A stretch of DNA of 64,000 bases from Calcarisporiella thermophila CBS 279.70 (lineage: Eukaryota > Calcarisporiellomycota), in NCBI RefSeq assembly GCF_041956535.1, contig NW_027192213.1:474336-538335 (forward strand), given 5' to 3'. Each line of letters opens with the position of its first letter. Position 1 is the first letter of the stretch. Under the pieces are notes generated by a model, which did not search any database, was not told the origin of the DNA, and was given only the letters and a program-made list of their open reading frames with translations. This document shows, one piece after another, positions 36,466 to 49,093 of this stretch. The position numbers and the translations under genes were made by a program.

Positions 36466-36583
36466 TATATAATCATATAGCAAAAAAAAAAAAACCAGAA
36501 TTACAGTTGATATATTTAAACAAATGTGCATGAGATGTTGCAATTTATTAACTCTAATGAAAAAAACCCTATTATCTTGAATA

Positions 36584-37708
<1,125 letters not shown>

Positions 37709-38619
37709 CTCTATCCATCCAGAGATCTTTTAAATGAATCTCTCATGTATTAACAAAATTGAAAGACAGTCACTTAATTGAAATCTCAAGATTTCAATTA
37801 TGTTATAATATCTTAGATTCGAACACAACACTATTAATTAAATCAGTCTTTTAAATAGATATTTATTATTGTATCAACTACTATGAGATGAGTGCAGGTA
37901 GGTATGAGCCCTAATATTGAATGACTGTTGACTATGTAAGTAGGATAATTCTTTTATTAGCAATGTCGTATGTCACATCTTATATTTTATAATGTGACAA
38001 ATGAACGCATAGAGCTTAATACAGGAAAACTTTGAGTACCACATAATATCTTCAGCGATCCTAGCCTGAGAGATTAAGTGAATATAAAAATGAAGAAAAC
38101 CTCCTTTATCTTGAGTTACTGGTTAGACATTTAATCCGCTTCTAGATCAAGACTGATTTTGATATGTAAATATAGCATTCATTTGCACAAACAGATAGGT
38201 TCATTTATGAGCGAAAATATTGCATTGAAGTAATGCGATGTTTCAAAGAGAAGAACACTTTTATTCATATTGTGTTTATCAAGAATCACCTCGCCTTGAT
38301 TCTCTCAGCATCAGCCGCAGGCTAGTAGGATCAGGAATCGAAGAAGTTCCTCTCTTTCCTAAATAAATCAAAATAAGAACATCTATACCAAATCATCTTC
38401 GCATAGAGTTGAAACGAGGGCGAAAAGAAACAAGTTACTAGACTATTCTGCAGAAGTCACTACTCATTAGTTAACTTAGGAAGAAAAAAGAAGAATAGAA
38501 TCAAAATTTTTAAAGTTTTTATAATGTTTATTTTCACATATACTCATTAGGAAAAGAATTAAAGCAAAAAGAATACCCACTTCTACCAGCATTTCATATA
38601 GCTTATAGAACGTGAACAT
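37709..38619. other. AT-rich interval with one ambiguous short coding-like patch
   Basis: About 900 bp between the UBE2T-like gene and the SR gene (both minus). Most is AT-rich. A GC-richer patch near 38275-38366 is open on both strands. On plus there is a 42-residue ORF (38238-38366) ending GIEEVPLFPK. On minus there is an acceptor-like TTTAG followed by a frame ending SLRLMLRESRRGDS. I could not connect either to other exons, so no gene is called. Confidence 0.4.
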
Positions 38620-39524
38620 CTATTCTTCAGCATGCCCGTTTGTCTTTTCGTCCAAGGCTTCCCGTGGAGGTGAGTGTGCATTATCTTCATTCATCTCATC
38701 CTTACGTCTCTCAGGAGAAGCAGATCGGCGTTCAGCAGGGGGGGGACTGCGGCCACGGCGGGGAGATCGGCTACGGCTACGGCTGCGATCACGACGTGGG
38801 CTCACAGAGCGGCTGCGAGAATAGCTGTCACGACGGGGAGGCGAGCGGCTATCGCGACGAGGGGATCGGCTATCACGACGAGGTGAACGGCTGTAACGGC
38901 GAGGGGAGCGGCTACGGCTGCGAGAATAGCGTGATCGACGAGGGGAACGAGAACGGCTGCGACGGCGATCACGGCTGCGTCTTCTTGGACTGCGGCTGTA
39001 ACGTCTAGGGCTTCTGCTGTATCTATATAGGAGTGATTTAATTATTATCAAAATATAAAAATGTTTAAAAAGAAAAATTACCTTCGGCGATAATCCCTCT
39101 CACGGCAATCTCGTGCCCAATGACCGGGTTGTCCACATCGGAAACAGTTATCACCCCCGGCTGCGCGTCCAGGACTCTTCGCATATTCGACTGCGATCTT
39201 GGAACCGAATGCCGTTTTTCCATCCCAATCGCGAAGGGCATCCTCTGCATCACGTCTAGAAAATAGGATTAGTTATATGATATAATCACGATCGAACCAA
39301 AATAAATTATACCTGTCTGTATATTCAATGAAAGCAAAGGCTTTTAGGCAAGATTTAATAGTGTTAGCATGAATAAAAAGCAACGGTGAGTGTTAGGAAT
39401 AGTTACAATTCATGCGACCTCGCTTGACATCACAGCGCACTAACCGACCATATTTCCCGAAGAGATCTTCCAATTCCGATTGACGGATATCCAAGGGAAG
39501 ATGTCCGACAAAGAGCGTAGACAT
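38620..39524 (-). CDS. SR splicing factor: RRM, CCHC zinc knuckle, RS domain
   Basis: A nuclear pre-mRNA splicing regulator. Four exons (39524-39407, 39340-39313, 39255-39082, 39022-38620) sum to 723 nt and give 240 residues. The RRM begins MSTLFVGHLPLDIRQSELED and includes FAFIEYTDRRDAEDAL and IAVEYAKSPGR. A single zinc knuckle follows (CFRCGQPGHWARDC). The C-terminus is a long RS region of tandem RYSRSPRR-type units, then a short acidic end (DEKTNGHAEE). The order RRM-knuckle-RS matches SRSF7 and plant RSZ proteins rather than SRSF1. It is divergent from URM1, with 191 bp between starts. Confidence 0.93.
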
Positions 39525-39715
39525 TTTATCCGATAGAAAGAAATATTAAACAAATGAGGGAATGAGCATACAGAAAGGAAGGGCCTCAAAGGAGAATTTT
39601 TTTCTAGACTCGAAATAAAAACAAGTGTGCTGACGTTTTCATTTAAGAAAAGCCACATCCTATAATATTGATAATAATATTGAAAATAGTTTATAGAGAA
39701 TATAGTAATTTACTC

Positions 39716-40151
39716 ATGTCTCTCAAGATCAACCTCCAGTTTGGGTAATATATTGCTTCCCAGCATACGACGAATTATCTTATGTAATATTTTGGATTTG
39801 ATTTAACAGCGGAGGGATGGAACTTCTCTTTGATAATGTTAAGTCGAAGAATGTTGAAATCCCCGCGCAGCACGGCTCTAGAAACACAAACTTAAAGGAT
39901 CTTATTGCGTGGATTAGGAATAATTTGCTTAAAGAAAAGCCGGAGTTTTTTGTTCAAGGAGATAGCGTGTAAATATACGAGCAATCAAAAAGTGAACATG
40001 ATAGTATATACTAATAATGTTTGATAAAATAAGTCGCCCAGGCATTCTAGTTTTAATCAATGACACGGATTGGGAATTGGAAGGAGAACTCGAATATGAA
40101 TTGAAAGACAACGATGAAATTGTGTTTATTTCTACACTACATGGGGGTTAA
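39716..40151 (+). CDS. URM1: Ubiquitin-related modifier Urm1
   Basis: A sulfur carrier for tRNA wobble-uridine thiolation and a protein modifier (urmylation), activated by Uba4. Three exons (39716-39744, 39810-39968, 40034-40151) give 101 residues, the family length. The first exon is only 29 nt (MSLKINLQF plus part of the next Gly). The rest reads [50 protein letters not shown] and [14 protein letters not shown]. The protein ends exactly at the Gly-Gly that Uba4 adenylates, with no extension, as expected. Confidence 0.95.
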
Positions 40152-40427
40152 TGATACTAATTTATTGTTTTTGCAGTCGCATGAAAATATATCATTTTAA
40201 TAAAATAGCGCATATAGATATTTTCTAATTAGCTAGTTTAAGATACGCCCTTGGATAAATATGCCATCACCTCCTATTGATAATACGCTTTGGTTTAGCA
40301 TAGATTCACTGCACTCACGCGATCAGTAGATTTAAGAATATTTAACCCGCTTCAAATCAATTTAATGGGTGATACACTTGGTCCATATTAAATATAGTGA
40401 ACGCCTTAAATCCATTTGAAATTTCTA

Positions 40428-40976
40428 ATGATTTCAGTTGTAAATCCACTATCACCTTGTGACGCACACTTTGAACCCTCTGTGAATGCAGAAGTAATAT
40501 CTTCATTGAATCGTCTTTCACTCTGTGATTCCCAATCCAAAACACCATCACAGACTCCGCCATCGTCTATATCAGATAGCCTATCAACAAACCAGAATGT
40601 TGCAGACTACGAAATGATAAATGAAGAATCATTTGGACCAATTTCCGCAGATAGATCACACCTGCTGAAGCATGAACTCATCAAGACAAATTCCGAAGAT
40701 GATTCAATGCTTAGTCTTTCAATCTTTTCGAACGAAACGGGCCAGATAATATCTTTTCCCATCACAAAGCTTCCGATATCTCTGCGAAATTCTAAAGTCA
40801 GGTTCGGGAAAGACAATTGTAGGACACCGAGATATCCTAGCATATCCATTTATCACAAGCATCCACGGAATTCGACAATATTCCGCAAGCATAAACCGGT
40901 GCCGTCTTTAAACAAAAATAGTTATTCATCGCAAAAATCATGTGTGTTGAAGAGGCATTATAGAAAAGTTGTATAA
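40428..40976 (+). CDS. Unrecognised Ser-rich 182-aa protein
   Basis: I do not recognise this intronless frame (start ATG at 40428). The first 60 residues are rich in Ser, Pro and Thr (SQSKTPSQTPPSSISDSLST). The middle is acidic, and the C-terminal ~60 residues are strongly basic with His, Lys and Arg (KVRFGKDNCRTPRYPSISIY, then RKHKPVPSLNKN and LKRHYRKVV). There is no membrane segment and no clear domain. It could be a nuclear regulatory protein. It follows URM1 by about 280 bp on the same strand and precedes the phosphatase. The length and the lack of in-frame stops in AT-rich DNA support a real gene. Confidence 0.55.
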   Translation: MISVVNPLSPCDAHFEPSVNAEVISSLNRLSLCDSQSKTPSQTPPSSISDSLSTNQNVADYEMINEESFGPISADRSHLLKHELIKTNSEDDSMLSLSIFSNETGQIISFPITKLPISLRNSKVRFGKDNCRTPRYPSISIYHKHPRNSTIFRKHKPVPSLNKNSYSSQKSCVLKRHYRKVV

Positions 40977-41197
40977 AATTTGTATTAAATGAAGCTTGAG
41001 GTGTTTTCATTCCGTTGATATAATTTCAGCGTGCTCCATAACCATTAGTTCATGTTCTCTAATTTACACAAGTTAGCTCTAGAAAAATAAAATTTCCTCC
41101 GAATATCTGATCTGAATAGTATTACTGTGACTGTTCCACGAATATTTCACCTCTTTCATTACTTTGTCAATTTCCTTTTTTCACTCGCAAAGTAAAA

Positions 41198-42195
41198 ATG
41201 CTCTTCACTCTTGTTAGACAGTAAGTCTTTTTTTTTAACACAACTACATAGAGGCTAAAGTGATAGTTATAGTGGAGAATCGACTGCTAATATACAACAG
41301 CTGTGGTCAGGACATACAAATCACCCCCTCACCTCTTTGGGATTGAGGCAGGCGGAGTTGTTAGCCCAACGTTTTGAGAACGTAAAAGTAATTGGCTCAA
41401 TTTTCTTCTCAATACATTCTCCTTTTTATATTAAGTAAGTAACAATTAACGCTCGATTACATGTAGTTCTCTGAGATCTATTCGAGTGACTTACAGCGTG
41501 CGCGAAATACTGCTGAATCCATTCTTAACCGAAATCGGTATCGGTCAAGTACGCCACATATTATAACTGATCCTCGTATACGAGAACAGAATTTTGGTGA
41601 GCTCGAAGGATCCCCTTGGAGAATCTGGCACTTAAAGAAACTGTGGAATCGTACTGAGCCATTTCCTGGCGGTGAATCTGCTGAGCAATTGTTGAAGAGA
41701 GCCACGGAAGTATTAGATGAGATTCTAGAAAAATTTTTATACCGGGAGAAAGATAACACCAAGAATGATACAGTTGACAACAATGAGGATGAGTCGCATG
41801 TTTTAATTGCATCTCATGGTCTATGGATTACCGAGTTCTTGCGGGCTATTTCGCTTCGCGCCCGTATTACAACCAAGCATGGTCATCTTTCAAATACAAG
41901 CGTTACCATAGTGCGTGTCGCTCCTCGTCCTCGAGCAGGAGCCGATGCCTTGATTCAACAAAACCCTCTAAGTGTTTTTTTTATTTGTATCAATGATACT
42001 TCGCATTTAGATGAGGAGACTACAAGGGTCAAAAAAGATAAGAAAGAGGAAGGAATGATGGAATCCGTGAAAAACTCGACGATTTTGAAGTATTTCACCC
42101 GTGAAAGCGACCGTCCTATCGCAGCAGCGACAACTATTGCTGGTGCGATTAACAGGCCTAATGTAGAGAATGGGGTAAAGGAGAATGAGGATTAA
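41198..42195 (+). CDS. Histidine phosphatase, TIGAR/phosphoglycerate-mutase-like
   Basis: Three exons (41198-41220, 41273-41387, 41467-42195) sum to 867 nt and give 288 residues. The catalytic RHGE motif is assembled across the first intron (MLFTLVRH then GESTANIQQLWSGHTNHPLT). Other family residues: IYSSDLQRARNTAESIL, the acid-loop block EQNFGELEGSP and the second His in LIASHGLWITEFLRA. This matches the branch that holds TIGAR and fructose-2,6-bisphosphatase-like enzymes; the true substrate is not determined. A ~75-residue C-terminal extension (Asp/Glu/Lys-rich, then ending NRPNVENGVKENED) is not part of the fold. Confidence 0.88.
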
Positions 42196-42379
42196 TGTAA
42201 TCATTAGAAATTTTGAATTATGGTTCACTTGACAAACATAAAGAAATATATATTTGTATTCTTCAATTATCCTTGCAACTATGAAAATGTAATTAAGAGC
42301 GAACTATTTAAACACGGTGCATGATCTCCATGTCCGTATTAGTTAAAGTATAAACGATCTCATTTTTGAACTAATGCCT

Positions 42380-43018
42380 CTATAAAGAATGCCCAGATGG
42401 ATGTGGGAACCTGCTATTGTGTACATGATTATTCTGAGCAACCGAGCAAGTCAGTGAGCTCGCTGAGGACTTGTGTGGAGATACTAGAGGAGTAGATGGT
42501 TGTACTGGAGTGCGCCCCTCAGTTTCTTCTAGATATTGCTTCACCTTTGGGCACTGATGCCTGCGTAACCTTTCACGCAGTGCTTCCGTCTCTGCGGAGA
42601 GATGCTTTACTATCAACGAGAGTGAAGCATTTTGACGGGTGAAAAAGTCATGCTTCCACTTGAGATCCTCAATAAACATTTTCTTTTTCATTCGGCTCTT
42701 TGTAGCTGACAAAATCAAAAAGCATATAAAGATCAAAGGATTTGAACATATGAGATAATGGAATTTACCAGCTCTACGATTTATTTCTAGACGTCTCTGC
42801 CTATCCATCTCTATGGCATTATTCAATTTAGTATTCCGTTCTATGTTTCTTGAAGAAGGTTGAGCTATTTCATTAATATTGCTATTTGCAACAGCGTATT
42901 CTTGCGGCAAATTGGAGGAGAGAGGGAGCGAGGTTGGTTCAAGTAGAAAAGAAAGGGAACTAGGGTGGTGCCCATTTCGTGCTTTACTATTTTTGCTGTC
43001 AAAATGATTGCTCGACAT
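42380..43018 (-). CDS. bZIP transcription factor (ATF/CREB-like)
   Basis: Two exons (43018-42769, 42705-42380) sum to 576 nt and give 191 residues from MSSNHFDSKNSKARNGHHPS. The intron cuts the basic region, which is restored as RRLEINRRAATKSRMKKKMF with the N-x-x-A-A-x-K-S-R signature of ATF/CREB-type bZIPs. The zipper runs through WKHDFFTRQNASLSLIVKHL and ETEALRERL. The N-terminal part is Ser/Pro/Asn-rich with FLLEPTSLPLSSN. Target genes are unknown. Upstream in-frame Met codons exist (to 43126), but that extension is hydrophobic and unlikely. Confidence 0.87.
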   Translation of the reverse strand: MSSNHFDSKNSKARNGHHPSSLSFLLEPTSLPLSSNLPQEYAVANSNINEIAQPSSRNIERNTKLNNAIEMDRQRRLEINRRAGKFHYLICSNPLIFICFLILSATKSRMKKKMFIEDLKWKHDFFTRQNASLSLIVKHLSAETEALRERLRRHQCPKVKQYLEETEGRTPVQPSTPLVSPHKSSASSLTCSVAQNNHVHNSRFPHPSGHSL

Positions 43019-43310
43019 CAGAGCATGACAAATTCTCATGGGAATATTGTAATATATAATGTATGGATAAAGAACGTGAAAAATCCGATTGGCGTTTAAA
43101 GTTAGGTGATAGGCGTGTATGTACATTCATCCCATTAAGAAAATGGAACCTTACTGGCTCCCGATTTTGATTTCTGATAGACGTCTTAATCTTGGCAGAG
43201 CTATACTCTAGCTATCCAAGAGATATCCTCAAATAAAAAACACTAGAAATTGAAAAAGCTAGGCATCAATTATCATATAATATCTCTTTTATAGTTCTAT
43301 TACCTGAACG

Positions 43311-46300
43311 ATGCTTTCCGCTGTGATGCGTAGATCATCACCGCATCGCTCGATAAATCCTCTACTATACTCCCGCCGTTATATCCACTCTCCTTCTCAT
43401 TTCTTGCACCGTTCCACGCCTTTACTGTCCTCCCATAACACACTTCGTGCCCATAATGCGCTTGCTTTCCGGCAATCTCTTTTTAGGTTCCAACAACAAC
43501 GCGGTAGCGCGTTTACAACTGGGGGGCGGATCATGTGGAATGCTATGCGGATACCGTTGGCTGGAGTCACAGCAGCAGCGGGAGGGCTAACCTTTTTAAA
43601 TTACAAAGTCAATGGTAATTCTGCCTTATTCAATACTTAATTAACGATTTCGTTTATTCATCTTTCATTATGTAGAATACACAAAATCGGGACAAGATTT
43701 CATTCGAGATATTGCTGGGGGCGTCAAAAATGTCACTGATTCCGTGCGTGATCGCGTTAATGAGCTTGAACTACCCAATGTCGAGGTGCCCGATTTCTTT
43801 AAAAATCTCTTTGCATCTAAACCAAACGATACTCCGAATACCGATTCTTCCTTTTCTCATTCATACAACAAAAATAGCAGCAATTCCTCTCCATCTTCTC
43901 CCAGCGATCCCTCAGCTCTTGCATTAGCAGCTGAGGTGGACGAAGCTGAGGAGCATAAAAAATCGAAGAATGTGCTGAAGCGACCCACCTCCTCAGGAAT
44001 ACAACCGCACGGCGACGACTTCATGATGTTGACGCGAAAATTAATTGAAGTTAGAGGTATTCTTCAGAGCATTGACCACGCTGAACAGCTGAAGCTACCT
44101 AGTATTGTGGTAATTGGTTCACAAAGCTCGGGAAAAAGTTCAGTTCTAGAAGCAATAGTGGGCCATGAATTTCTACCAAAGTAAGTGCCAGTGCCTTTTT
44201 TTTTAAAAAAAAAAAACATTTATTCATGTTGATAACCAATATTCTATTTTGGCATCAGAGGATCAAATATGGTTACAAGACGACCCATTGAACTTACACT
44301 TATTCACACGCCCCAGTCGAAAGAAGAATATGGCGAGTTTCCTCAACTTGGCTTGGGGAAGATTTATGATTTCAGGCATATTCAAGAGACGCTACGTGAC
44401 CTAAATCTTGCAGTTCCTGAACATGAAACTGTGTCAAACTCTCCGATTGAGCTGCGTATTTACTCTGCCAATGTGCCCGATCTTACATTAATTGATCTGC
44501 CCGGATATATCCAAATCCACGGTAAAGGCCAGTCCGCTACCTTACGAGACGATATTTCTCAACTCTGCGAGAAATATATTCGGGAACCAAATATTATTTT
44601 AGCGGTTTGTGCTGCAGATGTGGATCTGGCCAACTCTCCCGCGCTGAATGCAAGCCACCGAGTCGATCCTCTTGGCCTCCGAACAATTGGAGTTGTAACC
44701 AAAATGGATTTAATAGATCCAAAAGAGGGCGTAACCATACTGAATAATAAGGAGTATCCTTTACCACTAGGATATGTGGGTGTAGTATGTAAGCGTCCTA
44801 CTACCTCTGCTCTGAGTGGTAAAAATATCACAGGCGAACTTTTAAAGAGTGAAGAACGGTTCTTCCAGTCGCACACCGAATATCGTAGTAACAATGTGCG
44901 GGTAGGGACTGCGATGCTCCGCTCTCGACTTATGCAAGTGCTAGAAGAAGCGATGGGCCGAGCCCTATTTCCAATTACTGATGCTGTTAAACGAGAGCTC
45001 GAAGAAACACGCTATCAGTTCAAGGTGCAATATAATGATCGTCTTGTGACTGCAGATTCCTACGTCGCAGAGGCTGTTGACACGCTCAAACACCAGCTGA
45101 GAGAGTTAGCTCAGCATTTTGCGCGTCCACAAGTGCTTACAGAAATTAAGCAAATGCTTCAGCAAAGGGTGTTGGATATTTGCGCAGAGGTGTACTGGAG
45201 TGACCCCCGGATTCATGATATGAATCCCACCAATGCCACCGCAAATTCTTCGAATGGGAAAGCCCCAGGAGATGAAATCTGGCAGCATAAACTAGAAGTA
45301 AGTGCGAGTGCACTCACCAAGAGCGGGATTGGCCGTGCAACCACAGAGCTCGTCGTCGATATTCTCATGGCAAATGCAGAGCTGGTCGCTTCCTCTGATC
45401 CGTTCCGTCATCACCCAGAGACGCGTAAGCAAGTGCTACAAATTGTATACTCCTTGCTTCGAGAGCGCTATTTGCCCACCTCGGAGCAAGTCGAGAATTG
45501 TATCAAGCCATACAAATACGAGGTGGAGCTCACGCCAAAGGAATGGAACGCCGGGCGTGATCACGCGTTAGAGCTGGTAGAGGCGGAAATTCGGGATTGT
45601 GCGTCGGCTCTAAAGGAGCTCAAGGCATCGGTTGGAAAATCGCGGTTGCAGGCCGCAATTAAATATGTGACCGACTTGGAAAAGAAGGCGGAGCTGGCAC
45701 AGAAAGGCGAGGGTGGCGAGGAGAAGAGGAGCGGAATCTTCAGCATGATCTCGGAGGGCCTTGGCTTCACGACCGGCCAGCTCAATTCCACAGATGCAGA
45801 AGCGGCCGAGAGCAACTCCATAGAGGCGGAGGAGGCACGTGCACCCCCGATTCCTCCTCGTCTGCTCCAAAAAGCACGAGAGGTTCTCTTTTTGCACGAT
45901 AGACTTTCTGTACTTCGTATGCGCCACGCTGTTCTTCGCTCGCGTGCCTGTCGTCGCGAGAACCGCGAGCATTGCCCCGAGGCTTTCCTTACGTGTGTTT
46001 CCGAGAAATTGGCAAACAACGCAGCAATGATGGTATGGATCGAGATGCTGAACGAATTTTACTTTGAGCTACCTCGAGCAGTAGAGGAGAGGTTGGTGAG
46101 AGGTGCAAGCCAAGAGGAAATAAGGCGAATGGCACTCGAGAACGAGAAGGTGAAGGACCATTTGGCGCTGCAGGAGAAGAAAAAGCGGCTAGAACTAGCA
46201 ATGCGAGAGCTGAATGAATTGGTGAGGCGGTACCAAGAGCGAAGGGTCCTTGCTGCTGCCAGTAGTTCCGGAAACTCGGCCGGAGCGGCCTCTTCCGCTG

Positions 46301-46416
46301 GTTCTGGAATTGGGGTGAGCGTGATGGGAGAGAGATGGACGAGCGCCTCGAGAATGAGCAGTATGAACGAGAGATGGAGAGATTCTGGTTCCACTTCATC
46401 CTCCTTTTATTCATAA
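43311..46416 (+). CDS. MGM1: Mgm1/Msp1/OPA1-family mitochondrial dynamin
   Basis: A GTPase of the inner mitochondrial membrane that drives fusion and cristae shape. Three exons (43311-43614, 43676-44180, 44259-46416) sum to 2967 nt and give 988 residues. The first ~70 residues are a basic presequence. A hydrophobic segment near residues 75-98 (RIPLAGVTAAAGGLTFLNY) would anchor it. GTPase motifs: G1 GSQSSGKSS, G2 RRPIELT after the second intron, G3 DLPG and G4 TKMD. Middle and effector regions fill the long last exon, and the C-terminus is Ser/Gly-rich. I see only one clear hydrophobic segment before the GTPase domain, so the rhomboid cleavage region of yeast Mgm1 is not obvious. Confidence 0.95.
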
Positions 46417-46658
46417 AAGATAAAGATTATAAATTGAATATTTCATCGTGTATATTTCCCTCTTTTTCAAAGTGTTTTATGGATACTATTTTATATATGC
46501 AATTATTATTATGTTTTAAATCGTTTTTTTCTCTTCCGTCCATTTCCCCTTAATTATCATGTCCTATGCTTATCTACATTAAACCAACAAAAAAAAAAAT
46601 CCTTAAACAATCTCTTTTTTGCAAGCATTAGATACACCCGTTAAGCGAAACAATCCAA

Positions 46659-48846
46659 CTACCATCTCTCATATCTCCTTTTCTTCCTTCTTTCCAAATG
46701 TCTCATCTCTTCATCCTCGCTTAAATATCTACTTCTTCCTTCATATCTATCTCTGCTTTCGTATTCCCTTCTTCTCAAATATCTCTCGCTTCTCTCCTCC
46801 CCTCTATAGTATCTATATTCTCCAGTGTCTCGATAAATAAGGTTTGATTCAGGAGGACGGAAAGTGAATTCAACATGTTGAGGTAGAGAAGAGGGAGGTG
46901 AAGTGGCGTAGGTTTCCCGCTCTCGTATTGAAAAATTATTTTGTAATCCGGGCGATGAAGGATGCGGAGGTGGTGGAGGTGCTGGTGGAGGTGCTGGTGG
47001 AGGTGCAGGAGGAGGATTCGTAGGCACAGGCGGGATCCAGCCAGGTTCCTGTGAATCTGAAGCGTATGAATAGCGAGAGGGGGAATAATGCCTTGCTGAG
47101 GAATATTTTGAAGAGCTGTAGTGTCTTCCTTTCGAGCTATCTCTTTCTATTTCATTGTACCCAGGTCTCCAATCACTTACACCAGGCGGGCCATTGGGTG
47201 ATCGTGATCGTCTCGAAGAAGAATCATGCGATGGATAATAGTGTAACGATGGAGGGGGGGAGAAATGGCGACGAAATCGCTTAGAGTGAGAAGTCCGGTA
47301 GGAATCATCCCTGTAGCGCTCATTCCTATACCCAGACTCGAAATGGTATGCTCGATCAGATCTCGATTCATAATCACGAGATGAATAGGAATTTCGATCA
47401 CTATAGCTTCGCGTTAGGCGACCATGGTCTCGGCCACTCCTGGATTCTCCTCCCTGATCATATGAGCATGAGAAATTGGCATTGAGTACATTCTTAACTG
47501 TTGGGATGAGTTGATTTCAAAAAAAAAGGCTTACTTTATCTCTATTAGTGGGGGGTATTGGAGAAAAGTAAGTCGATCCGGTGGGGGCCGCCTTCATCCA
47601 CCTTGCTCGCTTCAAATTCAACTCACTGAAAGCCGATGCGATGTCTTTGTCTTTATTAAACATAAAGCGGATGTGTGTATCTGGGCAGTCCTGCAGTATC
47701 AGAACAAATTAACTTTAGCAATAATTTTCAAGATACACTAAAACTTACATCTCCATAATGCCCCGGTTTCCCGCAGTTGTAGCACCAGCTCGATACTTGT
47801 CTAGTTGTATTATTGGAAAAAAGATATTCCCGCCATAGAAAGGGGCACTCCTAAAATGATTGTAGAGAAGTTAATGTCATGGCATTTATTGATGGTGGAT
47901 CTTCTCTTTCACTCACGTCAGCATGATGCCTTATCGACCCACATCGCTCGCATGGCTCTCTCTCTTTTCGCCTCCGAAACGGACAATTGCGACTCTCATG
48001 CCCTCTCCGCAAACAGTTGCGACACACACTGGATTGAAATGGACATTTTCGTGGATCATGCTCGCCACTTCCGCAGCGGTAGCACTATAATGAAAAATAA
48101 AAAAAAAATTATTAATATATACAAAATGTATTATTTTGAAAAAGAAAATTACTAATGAACACTCTCGCGAATCATGTCCTTCTTTTCCACAAGTGAAGCA
48201 TATCCGTCGCTTTGTAGTCTCTTCCTCACGATTGTAATATCGCGAAATTGGCTTATGGAATAATAGTCAATAGCTTGACCGATTGGTACGTTCAAAGTGA
48301 CTTACTCGGCCTTCTGTCTCCTCTGCAGGCAAATCATTTCCGACTCTGTTCTCTATATCTTCGGATTCCGCAACATTAAGCACATCTTCCAGAACAATCA
48401 TATTTGTCACGGGCAATCCTTCCTTGTGATCTTCCATAATCAACTTTTCTTCTTTTGAAACATCAGAATCATTGTCGAATTCTCCTTGCTCCTCAAAATC
48501 CGAGCGAGGAGTCTTAATCATATCATTATTCAATTTCTCACTCTCTTCAGTTATCTGCTTTATTGAGGTTGGAGTGAATCCGTGCGGTTGAGAGGTGGAT
48601 GTGTAGTAGACGCGACTGAGGAGCTTATCTTCCAAATCGCTATCCACTTCTCTGCTAGATGGATGAAGAAATGCGCATATTAAATTCAAGATCCAAATTC
48701 ATATACCCATCCAGTGCTCACTTCTCAATTTAGATTTAAAAAAGTTCGCCACGGCAAACTCACCTCGCATCCGATTCCTCCGATTCCTCCTTATAGAGTT
48801 CATCCTCATACTGTCTCACGAGATCATCTTCCTCGTAACCATACAT
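46659..48846 (-). CDS. AIR1: Air1/Air2-type five-knuckle RNA-binding protein (TRAMP)
   Basis: An RNA-binding subunit of the nuclear TRAMP polyadenylation complex that feeds RNA to the exosome. Seven exons (48846-48764, 48651-48306, 48251-48153, 48084-47917, 47850-47749, 47690-47535, 47453-46659) sum to 1749 nt and give 582 residues from MYGYEEDD. Five CCHC knuckles are present: CFTCGKEGHDSREC, CYRCGSGEHDPRKC, CRNCLRRGHESRNC, CERCGSIRHHADEC and CYNCGKPGHYGDDC. Between the last two is the Air-specific linker with WREYLF. The N-terminus is acidic. The long C-terminal ~265 residues are Arg/Ser/Tyr-rich and then proline-rich. Coding-like sequence continues upstream of the chosen Met, but an in-frame TAA (48952-48954) separates it from the next ATG (48984). 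Confidence 0.88.
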
Positions 48847-49093
48847 CTCCTCGTTTAATAATTCACGTTCACGCTCGCGCTTATGAATTTCTTTCTCCGC
48901 AATGAATTGGAGATCACCTTTCAAAAGAAACTCTTCGAAATTTTTGAGGGATTAGAGGCTTTCGGAGTCCAAATACTGCGCCATAAATGCGAGCTTCAAA
49001 GCGACACTTTTGTTTTCTCCATCTCGACGTATAAATTTTCCTTGACCTTCTTTTCAAGTACTTTTCATTTTCAGAAAAAAAAATTACTTAGAA

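Noticed and set aside
35811-36543. ORFs spanning the N run
   Set aside because: They are made of unknown bases and have no evidential value.
38640-39008. A plus-strand Gly/Cys/Asp-rich protein
   Set aside because: This is the complement of the SR protein's repetitive RS codons; the composition is an artefact.
45561-46414. Long minus-strand ORFs inside MGM1
   Set aside because: They overlap a 720-codon in-frame dynamin exon and are Ser/Arg-rich antisense frames with no domain.
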